NCBI GenBank assembly: GCA_026826555.1
Contig: JAKSZT010020697.1
Coordinates: forward strand, 2,143,685 to 2,207,684
DNA from: Tolypeutes matacus
Lineage: Eukaryota; Chordata; Mammalia; Cingulata; Chlamyphoridae
Length of the DNA stretch: 64,000 nucleotides
Reading direction: 5' to 3'
The stretch's first letter is position 1. Each line of letters opens with the position of its first letter. Below, piece after piece: positions 44,290 to 57,704 of this stretch. The position numbers and the translations under genes were made by a program. Below the pieces are notes generated by a model. It did not search any database and was not told the origin of the DNA. It was given only the letters and a program-made list of their open reading frames with translations.

Positions 44290-46095
44290 CATACTCTGCT
44301 GCTTGCCCAGGTCTTGGGGTGTTTAGGAGCTCACCCTTGGACAGTGATTGGTTTCATTTTTGCAAGCAGCCCTTCATTTTTCTTTGTAGCAGATAACAAA
44401 ATATTTATTTTCTTTGTGTAAAAGTAAATACAGTAGACAATCATATACAGAATTACAGTTGCAAAGCAGAGCATTACAAATATATAAATTATGGCCGTTT
44501 TAAAAGAAAAGTGTAAGAACCAAATGATGTCAAGGTCAGTTTTCGAACCAACTTGGTTTTTACCACAGCAGGTCCATTCTCTTTTTCTAAAAATCTTACC
44601 AAAATTCTGTAAACTACATGTCTAACACCAAAGACATATAAGTTCAATGACCATACTATATGGTCCTCAGATTTAAAGCAGAAAGGTCAATTCCCACCCA
44701 AAGACACACAAAGGAAAGGTAGGCATGGCATTTAACAGAAGCCACTAGTGAACATTTTTTAAACTGCCTCCTCTTAGAGGTAGTAGGATGGAAAGGAACA
44801 TTCTAGGTATGAAGGAAGCAAGAAATATACATAGAATTTGTTTGACTTTATGTGCAGTTGAGGATGTTCAACTAACACATTTTGGGGGACATGTGGTGAG
44901 GAAAAGTGAGAATAGTACTCATTTCCATAATTGATTTTTTTTCACTTAGTAAGTTTACAACAATGGGATAATTGAATACACTACAAAGCATTAGAAATCT
45001 GATTCTTAAGAAACTATGTATTCAAACTAGGTGTTTAAAAAAATACTCAAAAGCTAGAAGTTTGCTATGCTATAGTTCCTATCAAGGTTACCTTGGCCAA
45101 AAGTTGCTTAAGAGGTTAGATGTTGCTAGATGGGCAATTAAAAAAGGACAAAAAGAAATGAAAACCTAAGGTGCATGGCAGACCCTTGTTATTTGGAACA
45201 CATTATAAGCCTGCTCCCATCCAAGATATTGTTATATATTGTGCTTTCCAAGCTGCAAATGCTCAGCCAGAGACCCAGTCCCTTACTATCCTGATCCTCC
45301 CTCCACCCACTCTCACAAAACTAAACTTTCCAATAACTTGTGCACGGTTTTATCTCAGTGATTTGTGCCACCAATTTCCTCAAATATGCATTTTCATCAG
45401 CCTGAAGTTAAAAATGCAATGAAACACTGAAATGAAAACCAATTTCCTGGTTTTACAGCCACATTGGAAGAAAAGGTACTTATAAAATAATTGTAGAGCA
45501 CTTTATTTCACAAGTCTTTAAAAATATTCAAATATCTTACTATACCATAACATATGATCCCTCAGTACACTAACTGGCATAATAAGTCAGAAAAAGTAAC
45601 ACTAAAACAACTTTATACTTTGACCTTTTATGTTTTCATGTACATGTGACCTAGTTTCATGGTAACTAAACTAAGCCTCCTAAAAATAACTCAAACAAAT
45701 AATGTATTCTTCAAAAAGGCTGACTTCATTTTTGTGTATATGTTTTTTGTATTGCATCTTACACTAGTTTTAGCCTATTTCTTCAAAAAAAAAAAAAAAA
45801 CACTATCAGTACTGGTAAACATGAACACACACAATACATCCAAACAAATGGCTTAAGAGAAAAACTAGCAAACATTGGCTGATCACCCTCAAGAGTGGAA
45901 ACACCAGGGTAAAGGATATAGAAAGAAGAAGGAAAAACATTTAAACCATTTCCAGGAGCAAAGTGTAGGGTAAAATGAAAAACCAGGAAATGTTAACATC
46001 TGTTAAGATGCCAACAATAAAACAGATTTTCTTTGGACATGAATTTGATATTTTTAAAATGATACTTAAATGGATGTAAAAATCTACGCTTCATT
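44290..46095 (-). repeat. Inverted duplication, arm A
   Basis: About 1.8 kb aligns in reverse orientation with arm B (57,705-59,475). Anchors include an exact 24-base match (44,545-44,568 with 59,214-59,237) and an exact 36-base match (45,586-45,621 with 58,179-58,214). Neither arm matches any repeat family I know. A 16-base A run lies near 45,785. Confidence 0.85.
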
Positions 46096-48234
46096 GACCT
46101 GATTCCAGAATGAAGGGTCAGCTTCATTTCCCAAAGAGGAAATCCAAGGAAAACACAGGCATCTGTGGCCCTTTACCCCACCTCTGGGAATCAGGCCATA
46201 TTATGGTGACAAAGTATACATTTCTACCACTACCACCCCAGAACCTGAAACCAACACAAGCTGGAGAGAGACAAGCCAGAGGTCAGGTGTCTGTGTCCCA
46301 TGGGTGCCCAAGTGATCCCAGAAGATATTCTCCAAGTCCACCCTTCTCACCCACCAAACCCTAGGGACGATGAGTGAACCATCACATTTCTTGTCTGTTC
46401 TGCTGGTCACTTTTTAGGGGCACATAACATTGACTCTCTGCCCAGGTAACCAATGGGTGTGACCCCATTGCCAGAGGGATGCCCTTTGTATTCAGTCTTG
46501 GTGGGATTTGGGTCTGCTGGTGTTGGAGGATGGGTGGAGCCCTGGTCCTAAGATTCTGTGGCCTGTGGCCAGGAGTGGAGGTCCAAAGTGAGCCCAGCCA
46601 GCCAGTCATCACTCCTAAGGCACCAGCCCAGTGAGTGAAGCCATCAGGGCTGTGAAACCTGACCTGACACCACTTGAATTCCATCAAGCATCCCCAGTGT
46701 TACCACATGGAGAAGAAGAATCACCAGTGTGAACTTCTGTATTCCAAGGAGAATGATGGGGAAGATGCATAATTGTACAGAGCCAATGTTACAAATAATA
46801 CAAATGTATAAAAAAGACATGCAATTACTATAATAGCTGGTGATTTTTTCCATTATATGTTTGTTCTCTTGAAACATTGAGATATGGAAGAAGACTGAGG
46901 ACCAAGCTCCTGTATAGATCAATATATAGATATAGATAGCACATGTATGTTTATTAATTACTTAAAACATTTCAGTAATTTGCATATGAGAAAACAGTTG
47001 TCAGTGATCTTCTCATTGAAGTTAGGATGGGGAGGTCATACAGCAGGATTGAATTTTAATTTTGACTTTATACTCTTTTCACTGCATGTTCCTGATAAGA
47101 ATTTTCCATTGTCCTCCATTCTATATTCTTTGAAGACATCCTAAGTGTCTCTGATCAGTCTCTTGGTTTCATTAACTGCTAGATACCTTCATAGAAATTT
47201 CTGTAGAAAGGGAACTCTTCTCTCAGTTAGGGGAAAGTTATCTGAGCAGGTTCTCTGATCAGATAATTTGTCAGGTAATATTAGTTTGATTTTGATATTG
47301 TTTATATGGATTATTTTGTGATTTTTATCCCATTCTCTTCCTCAGTGTGTAAATCATTTTGGGACATTGGTGACAAAGTATACATTTCTAGATAAACATT
47401 ATATTTATTAGACCACTCAACCAGTCTGATATTCAACAAATAATCATTTTAATAGTACCATTCAATAAAATTGAAACTACTCAACTAGAACTTCCAGCTA
47501 TCCTTAATGGTGTTAAAAACAATTCAACTAAAATATGAATTGCCTTAAAATTTGGTTATGATTTACAAAAAACTAAGTGTATATAAGTAATGTTGGTAAA
47601 TGTGAAAGTTTGCTGTGTTTGGGAAATTTAGTTTTTACAAATTTATTTTCAGCAAATTGCTAGTAGACAATGTGTTGAGTTCAGTAATTGTGATGAAGCT
47701 GACATTGTAGAGGAGACAATTTTGTAGATGCAATGATAAAACATATGTCCCTATAGAATCCAGTGTTAGAAGGCCCAGCTCACTTATACTTAGAATTACA
47801 TTCATACATTCACCTTCTGCAAAAAAATTGAAGTAAATTAACATAAAGCTAGCAGTGTGCATGAATTCATTTCTGTTTTCACAAAAGTTTCATGTGCTTT
47901 CCTAACATCTTTAAACAAGGAACCTCATTTATGGTTGTATCTCATTCTCCTTAAGCATAGTTTAAAATTATATTTTTCCTTGTGTCCATTTCCTGCTGAA
48001 AACTTATTTACACACACACACACACACACAAACCACCTTTTATGTCAAAGAGGAGTAGATGAAAGCAAGGATCCCTTCCATAGGCCCAGTTCTGCCTCAC
48101 ATTGAGCACTTGGGCCTGGAGATAATTACTGAAACTCTCTATGTTACTTCATCTGACAAGGAAGGAAAAAGTTGAATTATTGGCTTTAAACTTCCTAGTT
48201 AAAAAAAGACCCATGCCAAGGGAAAAAGCCAACC
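46096..48234. other. Unassigned sequence, with a 23-bp direct repeat and (CA)n
   Basis: A 23-base sequence at 46,204-46,226 recurs exactly at 47,368-47,390. A (CA)10-11 microsatellite lies at 48,010-48,031. No gene is recognised; minus-strand open stretches at 46,382-46,687 and 46,644-46,922 lack domains. Confidence 0.5.
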
Positions 48235-48630
48235 TTAAAAAGTCACATATCGGGTGATTCTATTTATATAACACTCTTGAAATGACTAAGTTATAGAGAT
48301 GAAAATAAATCAGTGTTGCCAGGGATTAGGAAGGATGAAGATGGGGTGGGGATCTGAGGAAACTGAGTAAGATGTAAGTACTGAATATTTCTGTATCCTG
48401 ATGACATAATGGTTAGATAAACTGAAAGTTGTGAAAAAAATGGAAAAGAAAAAAGAAGTATGTACACATTATATCAATTTCAATTTCCTGGCTTTGATAT
48501 TGTTCTATTTTCATGTCAGAAGCTACTACTAGTGGAAACTGGGTAAAGGGTATATGGGACATCACTGTATACTATCTTTGGAAACTCCTATGAATCTATA
48601 ATTATTTCAAAATAAAAATAAAAACAATAA
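48235..48630 (+). mobile_element. Old L1 3'-UTR fragment
   Basis: 'gattctatttatataacac', 'atcagtgttgccagggatta' and 'gtatcctgatgacataatgg' follow the early 3' UTR of old mammalian L1s. Confidence 0.7.
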
Positions 48631-48639
48631 ATTGCATTG

Positions 48640-49800
48640 CAATATACTGCAATGAAATTATATCAAAATAAAAATACTATTTACAAGAGTAGCAAAAATA
48701 TAAAATAAATACATCAATGAATCTGAAGGATGAACAAGTTCAGTACATTGATCACTTATTTTAAAAAACCTTTCTAAAAGAAAGGAAAAGTAAATAAATG
48801 GAGAAGTAGACTGTGTAAATGGACACCAACCACAGTATTGGTAAAGTCTCATTTCTACCCAAATTGATTTGTAGGTTCACTATAATCCCAAGTAAGATGC
48901 CATCAGATTTTTCTGCAACTAAGGAACAGATTTTAAATTTCATATGGAAATGAAAATGAGTTAGAACAGCAAAAAAAAAAAAATTGAAATTAAAGAAATA
49001 GATTTAGGATACCTAAACTACCTGATATCAAGACACAATTTAAAGTTCCATAACTCAAGAATATATGACTTTGGCAAGTAAATAGCCAAGTCAATCCATG
49101 AAACACAATACAGAGACCAGAAATATCCTCATACATCTGGGTAATAGATTTTCTGCAGATATGCTATGACAATTCACTGGAGAAAATACGGGCTTTCCAA
49201 TATATAGTGTTCAAACAATCACATATTGATAACAGACTGGAATGTGGAATATAAACTCTAAGAGTTCCATAAGAAAACATGAAAATCTTCATGTTTTGAC
49301 TTAGGCAAAGATTTCCTAGCCATTGCAGCAAAAGTGCAATTTCTAAATAAAGAAAATTGGACTTCATCAAATGAAGAACTTCTGTTATTCAAAAGACACC
49401 ATGAAGAGAATTAGAAAATAAGCCACAGACTCAGAGATAAGTTTTGAAAATCATATATCTGTTAAATGGCATATCCAAAATATGGTGAGAGCTCACAGAT
49501 CCCAAATTTAACAAAATTATAGGTAAAATATTCAAACACTTTAATAAAAGGACAATACATTGAAGCCAAATAAGCACCTAAAAAAGATGCACAAAACCAT
49601 TAGTCTTTAGGAAAATGCAAATTAAAATCACAGTACATTAACTCCAATAGCTAAAATTTAAGAAGACTGAACATACCAAGTGTTGGCCAAGATGTAAAGG
49701 AACTGGAACCCTCACACAATGCTGGTGGGTATGTAAAGTGGTACATCTGCTTTGAGAAAAAATTGCAGTTTCTTACAAAACTAAATAAACAGCCATTATA
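48640..49800 (+). mobile_element. Old L1 ORF2 C-terminal fragment
   Basis: The sequence follows ORF2 downstream of RT: 'gcaaaaatataaaataaata', 'tccatatggaaatg'-like blocks, 'ttcaaaagacaccatgaaga', 'ctcacacaatgctggtggg'. All frames contain stops. It ends where the unidentified duplicated block begins. Confidence 0.75.
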
Positions 49801-49829
49801 AGGCCCAATCATAGAGAGAGAGACAGTTA

Positions 49830-50985
49830 TCTCTGGGTCTGGTCAGCAGGGATCACAGACTTTCTGTCACCACATGGAAAGTCAAGCAGGGCCCCAAAAG
49901 GGAGCAAAAAGGGAGCCCAAACTGGAAACTAAAACCCAAAATTTTATTTGATTGTTGATACCAGTCATACTTAAAAAACTTTGTTCAAGGAGACAAGAAG
50001 AAAGGGAAAGACTGTTGGTGAGAATAATATGGGGTCTGCCCATATCTTCCTAGAAAAAATAGAAAGAGATCATTGACTAGTAATACTAGAGACTCAGAGC
50101 CCCTCATCTATTTACATTTAAAAAAGAGGGAGACAGGCCTGTCCACAGCTGGTTGATAGCCAAGGCAGATGCCTACAGGCAAAAAATTCATAAGGTAAGA
50201 GTTTTACTTAAAATGATGGAGCTGATGCAATGGGGAGAGCATTTCTTTGATCTTTCAGATAGAAGACCTGGAGTGCATCAACAGCACTGGGGAGGTCCCT
50301 TTGACTCAGAGTAATGGAAGATTATTTTTACTGGGAAAACCCTCTCTGTAAGTTACCAGGCAGCCTTGCTCCACCAAGGCATCTACTAACAGGAAGGTTA
50401 CAGACCAGGAAAGCTATTGGCAAGACACAAGAGGGTCTCATATTAGTCACAGATCAGGCCAAGGCAGCCACCCAACAGGTGGCCACACAGACACTTCCTC
50501 CTTCTTCATATTAAATGCCCACTCCCCTTCCCCCAGGAAATTGTGATTGTTGGAACAATTCTTTTAAAATAGTGGTATCCTCTTGTGCTCTTACTTTGCC
50601 TCATAGGTATTGATGATTCCTTAACACATTTCCTGGAATACACATAGCTCGCCCCCATCTGTCTTTCTTCCTGACCTGAGGAATTGTGCTCTCTGCACCT
50701 TTCAGCAAAGGGAGTTCTCAGCATTGGGCAGTAGCCAGTGGCTGGGCCTCTCAGGAATGCCCCTGAGTATCCTCTTTCCCCAGTCCTCCCCAGCACTTTC
50801 TCAGTCAGGGTCAGATCCCAAGCAGAGCTGTATGGAAGGGCAGTTGTGGTTTTTGTCCCAGCCCCACATATGTCACTACCACTGACACCTTGCCTAAAAT
50901 AACAATTTCAGTACAACTCTGAAAGCATCTAGCATTTAGTAGGTCTCTATAAGCATGTTCAGAGTTTAGGATACTCTGGGCTTCC
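49830..50985 (+). repeat. Unidentified duplicated block, copy 1
   Basis: About 1 kb (from 49,990) aligns in direct orientation with 51,910-52,960: 'cccctcatctatttacat', 'ccaaggcagatgcct', 'acagatcaggccaaggcagc', 'agtaggtct'. A preceding 150-base piece (49,840-50,000) matches 51,121-51,290. The family is not recognised. Confidence 0.75.
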
Positions 50986-50989
50986 ATAT

Positions 50990-51900
50990 ATGGCCAATAG
51001 GTTTTCTATAGATATACTAAGACAATTCAGTGCAGAAAGCATGGGCTTTTCATCAATTAGTGTTCAAAGAATCACACATGATCCAGCCACCAACATGCTG
51101 GTGAGAACAGACACCCCCAAGATCAATTGGGACACCCTAGAGAAAAAGAAATGGTTGCTGTGAGTCTCCATTACCTCAAGGAAAGTCAAAAAGGTCCCTG
51201 ACAGGGTGTCCAAATTGGAAACTGAAATTGAAAATTTTACTTGATAATACTTAAAGATTTTGTTCAGAGGACAAGGAACATCAAATGACATAAACAGCAA
51301 AAACTGATGAAATTGACTTGATTAAAATTAAAGACATTCATTCAGAGAAAGACACTGTTAGAAAGAAAAGACAAGCCACAGATTTACAGAATGTATATGT
51401 AAATCTCATATATAATTAGGAGTTTGAATACAGGATATAAGAACACTTAAAACTCAGCCATAAGAATACAAACATTCCAATTTAAAAATGGATAAATGAT
51501 CTTAATACTACCTCATTTAAAAGATATATGGGTGGGAAATAATATAAGAAAAACACAACAAATTAGTCATGAGGGAAGTGCATATTAGAAGATAATGCAA
51601 TACCACTACACACATTTGAAAAAAAAAATGAGAGTGCTAAATAGTGTCATGAATGCAGAACAATAGGCACTCATATTTATTACTCATGTGAATGCAAGAC
51701 AAAACAATACAGCCATTTTGGAAGATAATGTTAGTTTCTTATAAAGTAAATCATACACTTAACAAATGGTCTTTTAACCCCACTTGTATATATTTACTCA
51801 AGTGAATGGAAATTATTTCCACAAAAAATCCTGTACATAAATATTCAAGCAGCTGTGTTCTTCATCACAAAAATTGTAAAAAAAAAAAATAGAAATGTTC
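50990..51900 (+). mobile_element. L1 mosaic between the duplicated blocks
   Basis: 'gatatactaagacaattcag' at about 51,013 repeats L1 sequence seen at 49,157. An inserted 150-base piece follows at about 51,121-51,290, and then more L1 ORF2 C-terminal sequence to 51,900. Confidence 0.55.
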
Positions 51901-51909
51901 ATCAACATG

Positions 51910-52960
51910 TGGGAAAAAGACTGGGGTGAGGAGAAAGGGCCGAATGGTTGGTAAGACTATGTTACCTCTCATCCCAGAGAAAAAGAGAAAGACAGAATTG
52001 ACTAGTAAAACTAAAGAATCCAAGCCCCTCCTCTATTTACATACAAAAGGAAAAAAATAGGTTTCACCAGAGCTGGCTGATATCCAAGGCAGATACCCTC
52101 AGGCAAAAAATTTCATAAGGCCAGATTTTTACTTAAAAAGATGAAGATGATGCAATGGAGAGAGCATTTCTCTAGGAAGAGACCTGGTGTGCATCTACAG
52201 CCTTAGGGAGGACCCTTTGACACAGTTATGGAGGTTTTTTTTACTGGGAAAGCCCTTTTCCCAAGTTTCCAGGCAGCCTGGCTCAACCAAGGCTCTACTA
52301 CCAGCCAGGCTTGGGCCAGGTGAGCTATCAGCAGGAGGAGAGAGGTTCTCACATCAGTCACAGATCAGACCAAGGCAGCCACCACACAGGGGCCTACACA
52401 GTGCCTTTCCTGAAGTGTCCCTGCCCTCTCCTCTTGCATTGAAAGCCCAGTCCCCTGCCTCTCTGGGAATTGTGATTATAGGAAAAATTTTATCCAACAC
52501 CAACACCTTGTGGTGGCCTCTTGTGCTCTTACATTCTGAACTATAGTTATTGATGCTTTAACATCTTGCCTGGAATAAACAGAAACCCTGACAATTGCAC
52601 ACATAAAATCACAGATGGTCCCCATCTGCCCTTCCCCATTATCTAGGGATCAGTGTTCTCTGCATCCTCAGATCAAGGGGTCTCATGAGCTCCAGTTATT
52701 GGCTATTGACCAAACATCCTGTGGTCTTCCCCTGCCATCCTCCTTCCACAGGCCTCCCCAGGACTTTGTCAGTCAGACTCAGATCCCAAAACAGAGATAT
52801 AAGGAAGAGTAGTCCCAGGATAAAAGTCTCATCCCCAAATATTTCACCACCATAGACACTTTGCCTAAACTACTCATTGAATTTCATCCCCAATATTGTC
52901 TGGCTTTTAGTAGGTCTTTGTAAGCTTGTTCAGAGTCAAGGCTCTGTTGGATTCCTACTT
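51910..52960 (+). repeat. Unidentified duplicated block, copy 2
   Basis: Direct, diverged copy of 49,990-50,985, offset by about 1.92-1.97 kb. Open stretches up to 119 codons (52,187-52,546) are not conserved as protein in copy 1. Confidence 0.75.
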
Positions 52961-55620
52961 TTTCAGAAGGTAATTAGCCATTGATGAGATGGCACATGGA
53001 AGTACGTGCTCACATGTCCTGGGAAAGGCACCCACCTGAGGAGGTAGGTGTCTTTTTCTGTGGCATTCAGCTTAGGAACTACTTACCTGTAGAAACCAGA
53101 CCTTGCTTGGTTATTCCACAGGAAGCTTCTGAGCTCAGATGGAAGGATGTCAGGCAGTTTAACAGTGGTTCCTGGAGGTGGCTTTAACCAAGATCTGTTA
53201 GTTTTCTGTGAATGACTTCTTGTAGATGATTTCAGGCTTGGTTGATCACTTAAGCTGCAATCCCTAGCTTATGCTCCTAAACCCACCAGCAGATTTTACT
53301 CACTTCTTTCAAATGCAGTCATCATGAATGCTAGAAGCTTCATGTATCAGATGAAGCAGCTGATACAGCCACAAGCTCCTCTCCACTCAAAGGCTTCTTC
53401 CAACTATGCTGTTCCAGGTGTCAGGTTAAAAATTGCAGGGCCTCTGGGAAAATCCACTGTCTGGGGCATTCCCATTCCTCACTTTTCATAGCTCCATTTG
53501 AGAATCACTGGCACGGAGGCAGAAAATTAGCTTCTAGCCAGATGAATGTTCTGGATCTCTGTGGACATCTCCTGAAAGGCAGGGCAGAGGGTTGATGAGC
53601 AGGAGGGAGGGAGGGCTCTGAGAGGGCAGGGCCTCCACTGAGGAAGCCCTGCACCTGAGGGGCAGGAGGGTCATGTGGAGTGGTGGACCAGTACTATGTC
53701 ACAGATGTCTGATTGTGATATCCCCGGTGCCACAGAGACTGGCCCCAGGAGCCAAAGCTGGAATAAAATGTGGAAAGAGGGGTCTGGGTGCAGGGAGGAT
53801 GCTCTCTGGCTCCTGCTCCTCCTTTCTGACTCCCCCCACTTGTTCACCAACTGGGACCCACCCTCTCTATGAGTCTGGGGCCAGGATACAGGACTCTGCT
53901 CCCCTCCCACACCTACCACCTCTACCCTTGGGGCAGCTGAAGGAAAAGCAGAGGAGCACCAGACAAAGCCCCTTTGGGGTCAGAAAGGAAATACCACAAT
54001 TCACATGCTCAGTGACCACAGGAAGCACTTTAGCAGAATGAGCAACTGTAGGGAATTTAAACGGAGGATTTTGGAGTTGACCCAGAAGAAGTGACCAGTA
54101 GATCATAGAAACACACAATCTAGTCATAGGGATTGTGGTATTGACTGCTTTGTAGGCAGGAAACTTCCAGAGGCCATAGGTGGTAAGGAGTCCCCTAGAG
54201 GGGAAGCAGGGGCAGGGGATCCAAGGCAGCTTGGGGCCTTATAAGTGTCCATGCCTAGCCTATAAATTGAGGGCCTATGTTGTGCCAGTTTCCTTGGGTA
54301 TGCAAAGTCAGTTAATACTAAATGGTTAAAAAATGCTTTTTTGAGCTAATTAGAAGTGTAATTATTTGAGCTTGGCTGTACCCCAAAGATCTCAAAATAA
54401 CTTCATTTCTTCACTGGAATATTCTCAAGAGACTTTTCTGTAAAAGCCAGCTTTGAGAGCTTTAAAGCTACTATGTCTGAGATGACTCCCCTGTATTACC
54501 AACAATGCTAAGCCCCTCCCACAAATGCATTTGTCCCTGTCCCTAAGTTGGGTGAGGGCTTTCCAAAGGGGGGTGGGGGATTCTTTCAGAGGGGAAGCTT
54601 ACTCCATGGTATGCATCCCCAAGGCCTGGTGCACAGGATGACACACCATTTGGAAGGTCTTTCCTTTCTTGATAGGTAGATGTTTATTAAGAGACAGTTG
54701 TAGCCCAATTAATGCTGTTTATAGTGGCTTCCCAATTCTTTTTAAAGCTAACTGACTTCTCTAAAGTAAACACTCTTGGGGACCCCTAAATCAGGGCAAA
54801 TGCCCCCTGGGTCTCTTGTGACACTTTCTGCCCTGGTCTCCAGGCCACACCCTTACCTCCTACCTCAGACAGCTGCCTAAATAAGGCTGGCTATAAGCCC
54901 TGGGGCAAGTCAGGAGCAAATTATTTGTGGATATATTTACTTATAAAAACATTCACAACAACACTGATGTCTACATTTTTATACTTCTATACATATTAAC
55001 TTAAAGGTCCACAACATGCTTTCTCTACCACTCTGTTGTCATGTGCTCTGACACAATTGTACATGCTTTTATTTTCATGGAAAAAAGACAATTTATAACT
55101 CCTTTTCCTCTCCTCCTGTCTTCTTTATTCCCTACTCTACCCATCCCTCCCTAAGCTCAGGGAAAATGCTACTTTTCGGTCAGCAGAATCCTGCTCATAT
55201 TGTGTCTTTCCCCATCAGCCATCCCCTGAGCAGTCTTCTTCTCTAAGTACCCTGTGGAGGACTGACAGTTCCCTGTGTCCTCTATGGGGTCCTGGTTCCT
55301 CCCAGACTCCCCAGATACTCAGTCCACCTTTCACTACCCTGATCCTTCAGGCAGAAGATGCAGATTAATGCTATGTTGTGACCACAGGGTCTTGTCAGGC
55401 CTAGGTGTCTCTGTTAGTCCTGATGATGATAAGGATGGAGGTAGAAATCCAAACTACTTTCAGATGCCTTTACCTCTTGGTAGGTCTTTTATTTAGAGGA
55501 TTTCTGTGAACAGGAAATCCAGTTAGTAGAATTTGGTATATAAATGAAATAACAAACTGGTGTATTCATGGAAATAATAAAACAGTAAATGAATTTCTGT
55601 TACTGGAACAATCAGGTAAG
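52961..55620. other. Unassigned, locally GC-rich sequence
   Basis: GC content is higher than the flanks (for example 53,560-54,000). Open stretches up to 122 codons at 53,673-54,041 show no recognised domain and overlap open frames on the other strand. No repeat was identified. Confidence 0.4.
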
Positions 55621-55623
55621 TGG

Positions 55624-55727
55624 CTTTGGTTTTTTTGTTTGTTTGTTTGTGTGTGTGTTTTTTTGAGAATCTAGGGTGAGATATTGAACCTGGGAACTCA
55701 TATGTGGGAAGCACAGGCTTCCCACAT
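55624..55727 (-). mobile_element. DAS-type SINE fragment
   Basis: On the minus strand 'cttcccacatatgagttccc' and a B-box-like 'aggttcaatatctc' are followed by an A-rich tail (T-rich 55,624-55,664 on plus). The tRNA-like 5' half is truncated. Confidence 0.65.
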
Positions 55728-55734
55728 ACCAGGA

Positions 55735-55880
55735 GGAGTGTAGAGAAGATGTGAAAAAAGGCAGAGGAATTCTCATTCACTGCTGGTGGGATGGTAAAAT
55801 GGCAAAGGACTCTGGCCACCCATGTGGAAGACAGATCATTGGTTCTTCAGGAAGCTAAGTATGGAGTTCCACCCATGCTC
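55735..55880 (+). mobile_element. L1 ORF2 C-terminal fragment
   Basis: 'cattcactgctggtgggatg', 'aatggcaaaggactctg' and 'ttcttcaggaagctaagtat' follow ORF2 near its 3' end. Confidence 0.65.
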
Positions 55881-57704
55881 ACAGAGGCATGATTTACAAA
55901 CACCACCTGATGTGAAGAGGGATGGTTCCTAAAGAGGGTGGGTCCAGGGGACCTGGACTGACCTGTGTCCTGCCATCAGCCATTCCTTCTCTTGTCCTGC
56001 CCATGCCCCAGGTCCCTCCTCTCCCAACACCCCAGGTCACCATGTTTGCTTTTTGATGTATGTACTATTATCGAGAGTGATCCTGTCCTGTTTCAGATCC
56101 AAGGACTGCTGTATCTCTGGTTCCAAATAGATATGTATCCTTCAGATGAAATAAATATTTTCAGTGTCCAGTGTCCATGTTAGGAAGCCACAGACTTTTG
56201 CATTTTCTTATTAAGAGAACAAAAGATAAATTATTTTCTTCATTTCACATTTTATTTGAAGATATTCAAAAGGAATAGAAAGTCATATCACACAGCTATC
56301 ATGATGACCTGAGTGCTAACTTTGTTTAATTCATCTTCCCACTTCCTCACCAGTCTGAGAAGCTAGACAAATAGATACCCACAGAAAAAAGAGCCTCCTC
56401 AATTGCCCATTTCCACAACTCTTGTGCAGTCTGTGAAAATGGAGGGAACCCAGATAGGTTTAAATCTGTATCTTCATTTTTAACCTCTTTCCATGTGTCA
56501 CGATGCCACATAATTTGGTGGCTCCCTAATGAACATACAAAAGATAAAAAATAATAATTAAAATCAACTTCATAGTTGGACCATTTGTGGCTAATGGCTC
56601 CTTCACTGGCCAGTGCTGCCTTATACACTAGGTAAGCAAGGGAAAATGGTGGGTTGGAAAAGAGGACTCACCACCAGTGTACATATGGCCCTCTGCATAG
56701 TGTGCTGTATTTAATTCAACTGCAAGAGACAGAAAGAACTTATTTTCAAAAACAGCTGTGAGAGCCAAGAAAGAAAACAGAAACTTGCCAAGAAGAGAGC
56801 CTGGCTTTCCAAGTTCTCCAATCTGAAATATACCGAAGCAGTTCAGAAATACTTCCTTGAAGAAATTCAGCTCAGCAAAGGATTTCCTAGCCCCAGATAA
56901 GTAGGAGAAGGCTGTAGAGCATTTGACTAATGCCACTGCCCTGTGTGACTAGCCACAATTTTGATGGCAAGATTTACCACAAAATCTTCCAACACCTATG
57001 TTCCACATGCTTCCAGCTAAGCTCCTGACAATCCTTCAAGCTCTGAGCTTGGTGAAAGATGATGTGGTTTGAAAAACAAATGTGGGGATCATAAAATTTC
57101 AATTGAAAGTGTTTAAAAAATAGAAGATGAAAACTCTAGGAGAATAAGATCAAATGTGCCTGGAACAGACCAAGAACCACACTGAAACTTATCCAGGTTA
57201 TTTTTTTCTTAATTTGTGTAAATCCAAAAATTATTTTTCCCAGTGAAAAGTGTATTTGATGAGAGCTTTGTATATTATAAATACACAATTTTCTAGTTAT
57301 GGAAAATTGAAATACCATGGGTTTTGTTTTCCTAAAATGTGCAAATAAAATGTATGTACATGTAACAATACTTAGGATAAAAGCATCAAGAGCTCCATTT
57401 TGAAAGAGAGGAAAATATATATATTTATTTATAAATAAATATATATAGCAAGCTGAAGAGAGTATATTTTTTAAGTGAGTATGGTTGTTATATATGAGAA
57501 AATTGAAGGAAGACTTGTTTTCCAAGCTGAGTTTTTAATATTTTGAGAGATTAAAAAAATTTATAATGGAAAATGTGGCTTTCTGTTCACTGACTGTCGC
57601 AATGGCTCCCACATCTCTCTTTCTAATTCTGGTATTCACAAGACTGGCTTCTTTGTGATATCAGGGGCAAGAGGTGTCCTAAAACAAGAAAAGAGAGGGA
57701 ACTT
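55881..57704. other. Unassigned sequence
   Basis: No repeat or gene is recognised. Two minus-strand open stretches (56,347-56,628 and 56,628-56,936; 93-102 codons) abut but lack recognisable domains. Confidence 0.4.

Noticed and set aside
44397..46095. Arm A as a processed pseudogene 3' UTR ending at the TTTATT (AATAAA on minus)
   Set aside because: Similarity to arm B continues about 100 bases beyond the poly(A)-like signal and there is no A-tail, so a simple retrocopy does not explain the pair.
53673..54041. 122-codon plus-strand frame in a GC-rich patch
   Set aside because: Overlapping frames of similar length exist on the other strand, and no domain or splice context supports it. High GC lowers stop frequency.
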